Assembly (NCBI GenBank): GCA_009701945.1
Contig: WLJF01000008.1
Span: forward strand, 1-11,364
Origin: Actinomycetota bacterium
GTDB taxonomy: Bacteria; Actinomycetota; Actinomycetes; Nanopelagicales; Nanopelagicaceae
Length of the DNA: 11,364 nt
Reading direction: 5' to 3'
The position numbers were made by a program, and so were the translations under genes. Numbering within the stretch: the first letter of the stretch is position 1; every line of letters starts with the position of its first letter. Of this stretch, positions 8,843 to 11,364 are shown one piece after another. The notes beneath the pieces were generated by a model that made no database searches, was not told the DNA's origin, and was given only the letters and a program-made list of their open reading frames with translations.

Positions 8843-8914
8843 GGGTGGCTAGCTCAGTGGTAGAGCGCCTCGTTTACACCGAGGATGTCGGGGGTTCGAA
8901 ACCCTCGCCGCCCA
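8843..8914 (+). tRNA. tRNA-Val (anticodon UAC)
   Basis: A complete cloverleaf can be folded by hand. Acceptor stem GGGTGGC (8843-8849) pairs with GCCGCCC (8907-8913) with one G-U; the D stem is GCTC/GAGC (8852-8855, 8863-8866); the anticodon stem is CCTCG/CGAGG (8868-8872, 8880-8884) with loop TTTACAC, so the anticodon is TAC at 8875-8877, reading GUA and by wobble other Val codons; the variable loop is ATGTC; the T stem is GGGGG/CCCTC with loop TTCGAAA (8895-8901). The discriminator is A8914. The CCA end is not encoded (CAC follows), so it must be added by the nucleotidyltransferase. The gene ends eight bases before the stop codon of the convergent VOC gene. Confidence 0.97.
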
Positions 8915-8922
8915 CACAGTAA

Positions 8923-9417
8923 TTACTTTCCTTCGTAAGCCCTCTTCATCACTGCAAGATCAATCTTCTTCATCTCAAGCATCGCTTGCGTTGCGCGTTG
9001 GCGACCTTCAGCATTAACTCCACCCAAGTAATTACCCATTTCTGATGAGACAACCTGCCAAGAGATGCCGAACTTATCTTTAAGCCAGCCGCACTGACTT
9101 TCTTGTCCGCCATCTGTTGTGAGTATCTGCCAATACTTATCAATCTCAGTCTGATCAGCACATGGAATTTGGAATGAAATCGCTTCAGAGTGCGGGAACT
9201 GTGGTCCTCCGTTGAGTGCGATGAAGGGGCGACCAAAGATTGTGAAGTTAACCAGTACTTCTGAACCCTGTTCATTGCCTGGTGTTTCTGTGGGAGCAAT
9301 CCAATTATCTGCAAGTGAGCTATCGGGGAAGATACTTGTGTAGAAGTTGGCTGCTTCCCGTGCGCGGCCATCGAACCAGAGACATGTTGTGAGATTCATG
9401 GGAGGAGAATAATCCAT
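8923..9417 (-). CDS. VOC-fold protein, PhnB / 3-demethylubiquinone methyltransferase-like (DUF)
   Basis: Soluble protein of the glyoxalase/VOC superfamily in the branch annotated as PhnB-like or 3-dmu-9_3-mt. Despite the latter name these are not methyltransferases by fold, and the substrate is unknown. It has 164 residues. The N-terminal TTCLWFDGRAREAANFYTSIFP (10-31) is the family signature; ISFQIPCADQTEIDKYW (80-96) opens the second half; CGWLKDKFGISWQVVSSEM (109-127) is the usual C-terminal strand region; a short helix with AMLEMKKIDLAVMKRAYEG closes it. The ATG at 9417 lies three bases after the stop of the DUF1801 gene, supporting coupling; a second ATG at 9399 would begin closer to the family start and cannot be excluded. 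Neither has a Shine-Dalgarno. Its 3' end faces tRNA-Val. Confidence 0.88.
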   Translation of the reverse strand: MDYSPPMNLTTCLWFDGRAREAANFYTSIFPDSSLADNWIAPTETPGNEQGSEVLVNFTIFGRPFIALNGGPQFPHSEAISFQIPCADQTEIDKYWQILTTDGGQESQCGWLKDKFGISWQVVSSEMGNYLGGVNAEGRQRATQAMLEMKKIDLAVMKRAYEGK

Positions 9418-9420
9418 ATT

Positions 9421-9771
9421 TTATTGGTTGATGCGCGCCTTAATCAGCTTCTTCAAAAGTCCTTTAGCAAGTGGCTTTCCAATCGGGATATGTATCGCAC
9501 TCTTTGTGGTGACATATTTCGCAAGCTCTTCAGGGAAGAGGCGAAGGATGGATCCGCTAAAGGGGTAGTAACCAATATGGTTCTTATTAGCCAGAATTCC
9601 AGCAACTATTTGGCCATCGACTCTAAATGCAGGCATCCCATAGCTGACCACTTCCTCACATTCAGGAATGATCTCCAGAATTCTTTCTCTCATTTCACGC
9701 ATGGTTTCTTGATGCGTTAAAGGTGCCTGTGAGTAAAAGTCCTTCACCTGCGAGGGAATTCGTTTGGCCAT
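9421..9771 (-). CDS. DUF1801 (YdhG-like) protein
   Basis: Small basic soluble protein of the DUF1801/YdhG family; some members are labelled iron chaperones because of a frataxin-like fold, but function is uncertain. From the ATG at 9769-9771 it has 116 residues. Recognisable blocks are REMRERILEIIPECEEVVSYGMPAFRVDG (25-53), KNHIGYYPFSGS (63-74) and YVTTKSAIHIPIGKPLAKGLLKKLIKAR (86-113); the SYGMPAF and IGYYPFSG patterns are the family hallmarks. A TTG start at 9810 would add 13 residues that do not resemble the family. It is followed after three bases by the PhnB-like VOC gene, a pairing seen in many bacteria. It diverges from copC with 46 bases between the starts. No Shine-Dalgarno is visible; CAACAT (complement of 9778-9783) is placed for a leaderless start. 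Confidence 0.85.
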   Translation of the reverse strand: MAKRIPSQVKDFYSQAPLTHQETMREMRERILEIIPECEEVVSYGMPAFRVDGQIVAGILANKNHIGYYPFSGSILRLFPEELAKYVTTKSAIHIPIGKPLAKGLLKKLIKARINQ

Positions 9772-9817
9772 GAAGAAATGTTGCCATGGGCTATCAATTG
9801 CGTGCAACAATCACGAC
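9772..9817. promoter_or_regulatory. 46-bp divergent promoter for copC and the DUF1801 gene
   Basis: Neither gene has a Shine-Dalgarno, and both have a weak -10-like hexamer ending six bases before the ATG: AACAAT (9806-9811) for copC and CAACAT (complement of 9778-9783) for DUF1801. Possible -35 partners are TTGCCA (9781-9786, spacing 19) and TTGCAC (complement of 9802-9807, spacing 18). The -35 of each would overlap the -10 of the other, so the promoters would be mutually exclusive. Each match is weak; the symmetry is the main support. No copper-operator sequence is recognised. Confidence 0.35.
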
Positions 9818-10192
9818 ATGAAGATAAGAATCTCGCTAGTTGTAAGTGCGCTGTTCTTTCTTCCAATTCTTAATTCACCTGCGGCTCAAGCCCATGCAGC
9901 ACTTGAAAGCACCGTTCCTGCAAAGGGTGCGGTAGTAGCAAAGACAACCAATAAGGTCACTATGCACTTTGGTGAAGATATCTTGGTCATTAAGGGAAAG
10001 AATCCCAATTCGATTCTTGTCTCCGATAGCCGTGGAATGAAAGTCAGCTTTGGCAGCACCACTATCTCGGGGGCAAAAATCTCCAGCGCTCTCAAGGCTC
10101 CGCTGAGCCCAGGTAAGTACACGGTGAAGTACCGAGTTGTATCAGCAGATGGTCATGTGGTCGCAGGAAGCTACACATTCACCGTTAAGTAA
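9818..10192 (+). CDS. copC: Secreted CopC-type copper-binding protein
   Basis: Extracytoplasmic protein that binds copper and in other bacteria hands it to CopD or acts in resistance or acquisition. The ATG at 9818 gives 124 aa. Residues 1-25 form a signal peptide: basic MKIR, a hydrophobic core, and AQA before the predicted cut. Cutting there leaves H26 as the mature N-terminus (HAALESTVPAKGA), which is what the Cu(II) site of CopC requires. The other ligands D111 and H113 are present in SADGHVVAGSYTFTV (109-123), so the Cu(II) site looks complete. A Met-rich Cu(I) site is not evident. It ends right after the beta-sandwich, with neither a C-terminal membrane anchor nor a fused CopD, and no copD gene is in the window. 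An upstream ATG at 9764 was rejected because the signal peptide begins at 9818. Confidence 0.9.
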   Translation: MKIRISLVVSALFFLPILNSPAAQAHAALESTVPAKGAVVAKTTNKVTMHFGEDILVIKGKNPNSILVSDSRGMKVSFGSTTISGAKISSALKAPLSPGKYTVKYRVVSADGHVVAGSYTFTVK

Positions 10193-10198
10193 TGAAGT

Positions 10199-10212
10199 AA
10201 GGTAACGCTGTG
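10199..10212 (+). promoter_or_regulatory. Ribosome-binding site fixing the GTG start of the zinc-ribbon gene
   Basis: AAGG (10199-10202) lies seven bases before GTG 10210-10212, the best Shine-Dalgarno of the plus-strand genes here. It supports the GTG over the later ATG at 10270. The 17-base gap after copC leaves little room for a separate promoter, so readthrough from copC is possible. Confidence 0.6.
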
Positions 10213-10938
10213 AAGGCAAGCGAGAGTGACCAGAGATCGATTCTGGATATCCAGAAATTCGATCACCAGATGTCGACCTTGAAGAATAAGGCAGCTAACC
10301 TTCCTGAACTCGCTGAGATTGCATCAACGACTATTAAGTCAAACAATGTTCGAGACCTGCGTATTGCTGCAGAGACAGAGCTCAGTGATGTCAAGCGTGA
10401 GCTTGCACGTGCTGAAGGCGATGTTGAACAGATAGTTACCCGCATTGAACGCGATGAGAAGCGCCTGGCCTCAGGAACAGGAACCCCCAAAGAGCTTGAG
10501 CAGACTCAACATGAGCTTGGCACACTCGGTGCACGCCGCTCAGAGCTAGAAGAAGTTGAACTTGAAATCATGATGCGCGTTGATGGAATTAAAGATCGCA
10601 TCGCAACACTTTCTCAAGAAGAGAATGAGCTGGGTATGGTTTTAGCAGATCTGAATATCCGTAAAGAGAACGCTCTTGCTGCTATCCACACCGAACTTGA
10701 AGGCATTGAGACTGACCGTAAGGCGACGACACAATCTGTCAACGCTGAGTTCCTTGCACTTTATGAGAAGATTCGTGCAGGAAGTAATGGAATTGGCGCT
10801 GCTGCACTCGCTGGTAATCAATGCAAAGGCTGCAACCTCACACTCAACACCATTGAACTTCAACGTATTGCAGGTCTTGCCCAGGATGAAGTCGTTCGCT
10901 GCGAGGAATGTCGCTGCATATTGGTGCGTGATAAGTAG
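10210..10938 (+). CDS. C4-type zinc-ribbon coiled-coil protein (Rv2229c-like)
   Basis: Cytoplasmic protein of 242 residues with a long helical hairpin and a C-terminal zinc ribbon, probably nucleic-acid associated; the exact role is unknown. Residues about 10-185 are rich in Glu, Lys, Arg, Leu and Ala with heptad-like spacing (coiled coil), broken by the conserved loop SGTGTPKELEQTQHEL (88-103). The ribbon is CKGC (205-208) and CEEC (231-234), giving four Zn ligands, with an extra C236. Start: GTG 10210 with a good ribosome-binding site. Its TAG overlaps the GTG of the RNase H gene by one base (TAGTG), so the two are translationally coupled. The same pair is Rv2229c-Rv2228c in M. tuberculosis (recalled), which points to a shared role with RNA:DNA hybrid removal; that link is inference. 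Confidence 0.9.
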   Translation: MKASESDQRSILDIQKFDHQMSTLKNKAANLPELAEIASTTIKSNNVRDLRIAAETELSDVKRELARAEGDVEQIVTRIERDEKRLASGTGTPKELEQTQHELGTLGARRSELEEVELEIMMRVDGIKDRIATLSQEENELGMVLADLNIRKENALAAIHTELEGIETDRKATTQSVNAEFLALYEKIRAGSNGIGAAALAGNQCKGCNLTLNTIELQRIAGLAQDEVVRCEECRCILVRDK

Positions 10939-11364
10939 TGGCACGTCACTTTAAACTCACAGCCGATGGCGGCTCACGCGGTAATCCTGGTCCTGCAGGC
11001 TATGGCGCCGTTGTTACAGAAGGCGGAAAGATTGTTGCAGAGCTCTTTGATGTCATAGGAGTTGCCACCAATAACGTCGCTGAATACAACGGCCTCCTTG
11101 CAGGCCTTTCACATATCAACACTTTAGATGCCCAGGCAACTGTTGAAGTGGCTATGGATTCAAAGCTTGTAGTGGAGCAGATGTCAGGGCGCTGGCAGAT
11201 TAAGCACGCAGATATGCGCAACCTTGCTAAGCAATGTCGCGATGCACATCCTGCAGCCCTTGTTACCTATTCATGGATTCCCCGCGATGAGAACTCACAT
11301 GCAGATCGCCTTGCCAATAAAGCACTCGATGGCGGCAGTGCACATAAGCCCATTGCAGTAATTC
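10938..11364 (+). CDS. rnhA: Ribonuclease HI domain protein, 3'-truncated by the window edge
   Basis: Endonuclease that cuts the RNA strand of RNA:DNA hybrids. 142 residues are visible. The four catalytic acidic residues are all present: D10 in TADGGSRGNPGPAGYGAV, E49 in NNVAEYNGLLAGL, D74 in AMDSKLVVEQM and D123 in NSHADRLANKAL. The GTG at 10938 overlaps the zinc-ribbon stop and has no Shine-Dalgarno of its own, and the conserved domain begins within a few residues. The domain is essentially complete at the window end but the frame stays open. In actinobacteria this gene often continues into a histidine-phosphatase (CobC-like) domain, as in Rv2228c, so a bifunctional protein is likely but cannot be seen here. 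Confidence 0.93.
   Translation, partial: MARHFKLTADGGSRGNPGPAGYGAVVTEGGKIVAELFDVIGVATNNVAEYNGLLAGLSHINTLDAQATVEVAMDSKLVVEQMSGRWQIKHADMRNLAKQCRDAHPAALVTYSWIPRDENSHADRLANKALDGGSAHKPIAVI

Noticed and set aside
9772..9810. TTG start for the DUF1801 protein at 9810
   Set aside because: The added 13 residues do not look like the family, and the ATG at 9771 starts directly with the usual MAKRIPSQV-like sequence.
9764..9817. N-terminal extension of CopC from ATG 9764
   Set aside because: It would place 18 residues (including two Cys) before a perfectly formed signal peptide and overlap the divergent gene start.
1..11364. CRISPR arrays, insertion sequences, integrase sites, prophage or toxin-antitoxin genes
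   Set aside because: No regularly spaced repeats, transposase or integrase motifs, target duplications or small paired ORFs were found; the tRNA has no repeated 3' copy in the window that would mark an attachment site.

Overview
The window looks like a stretch of chromosome from a gene-dense, relatively low-GC actinobacterium. The gene content is strongly actinobacterial: a GlgE maltosyltransferase, a homodimeric-type AceE, a DUF3052 protein next to an AhpE-type peroxiredoxin, and a C4 zinc-ribbon coiled-coil protein overlapping an RNase H gene. Base composition is near 50% GC by eye, spacers are tiny, several genes overlap, and there are no mobile elements. This combination fits the streamlined freshwater acI / Nanopelagicales group, but that placement is inference from composition and layout, not a database match.

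Layout. (1) 1-1187, plus strand: the end of an MFS transporter whose first few codons lie before the window. (2) 1184-7811, minus strand: a tightly packed, co-oriented unit, in transcription order aceE (pyruvate dehydrogenase E1), glgE (maltose-1-phosphate maltosyltransferase) and glgB (branching enzyme). aceE and glgE overlap by 4 bases at a TTG start, and glgE and glgB are 8 bases apart. glgB ends head-on against the MFS gene inside one palindrome. (3) 7812-7916: a 105-bp divergent promoter region. (4) 7917-8771, plus strand: DUF3052 then ahpE, closed by a strong hairpin over the ahpE stop codon. (5) 8843-8914: tRNA-Val(UAC). (6) 8923-9771, minus strand: a two-gene unit of a DUF1801 protein followed by a PhnB-like VOC-fold protein. 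(7) 9818-10192, plus strand: a secreted CopC-type copper-binding protein. (8) 10210 to the window end, plus strand: a zinc-ribbon coiled-coil protein overlapping by one base an RNase HI gene that runs off the end.

How the parts may work together. GlgE extends alpha-1,4-glucan from maltose-1-phosphate and GlgB adds alpha-1,6 branches, so the pair is the polymerising end of the GlgE glycogen/alpha-glucan pathway. Here it sits directly behind the E1 subunit of pyruvate dehydrogenase, without the treS and pep2 genes that often accompany it. That arrangement suggests shared expression of a carbon-storage pair with entry of pyruvate into the TCA cycle. The aceE / DUF3052 / ahpE block and the zinc-ribbon / RNase H block both match, from memory, the Mycobacterium tuberculosis orders Rv2241-Rv2239c-Rv2238c and Rv2229c-Rv2228c, so this is mostly a conserved actinobacterial neighbourhood.

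I did not find a convincing undescribed system, CRISPR array, phage or defence island. The more interesting signals are small-scale: the aceE-glgE-glgB coupling, a perfect 9-bp hairpin just inside glgE, a stop-codon hairpin after ahpE, a palindrome encoding Val-stop for two convergent genes, a CX4C cysteine pair in AhpE, and leaderless-looking starts.
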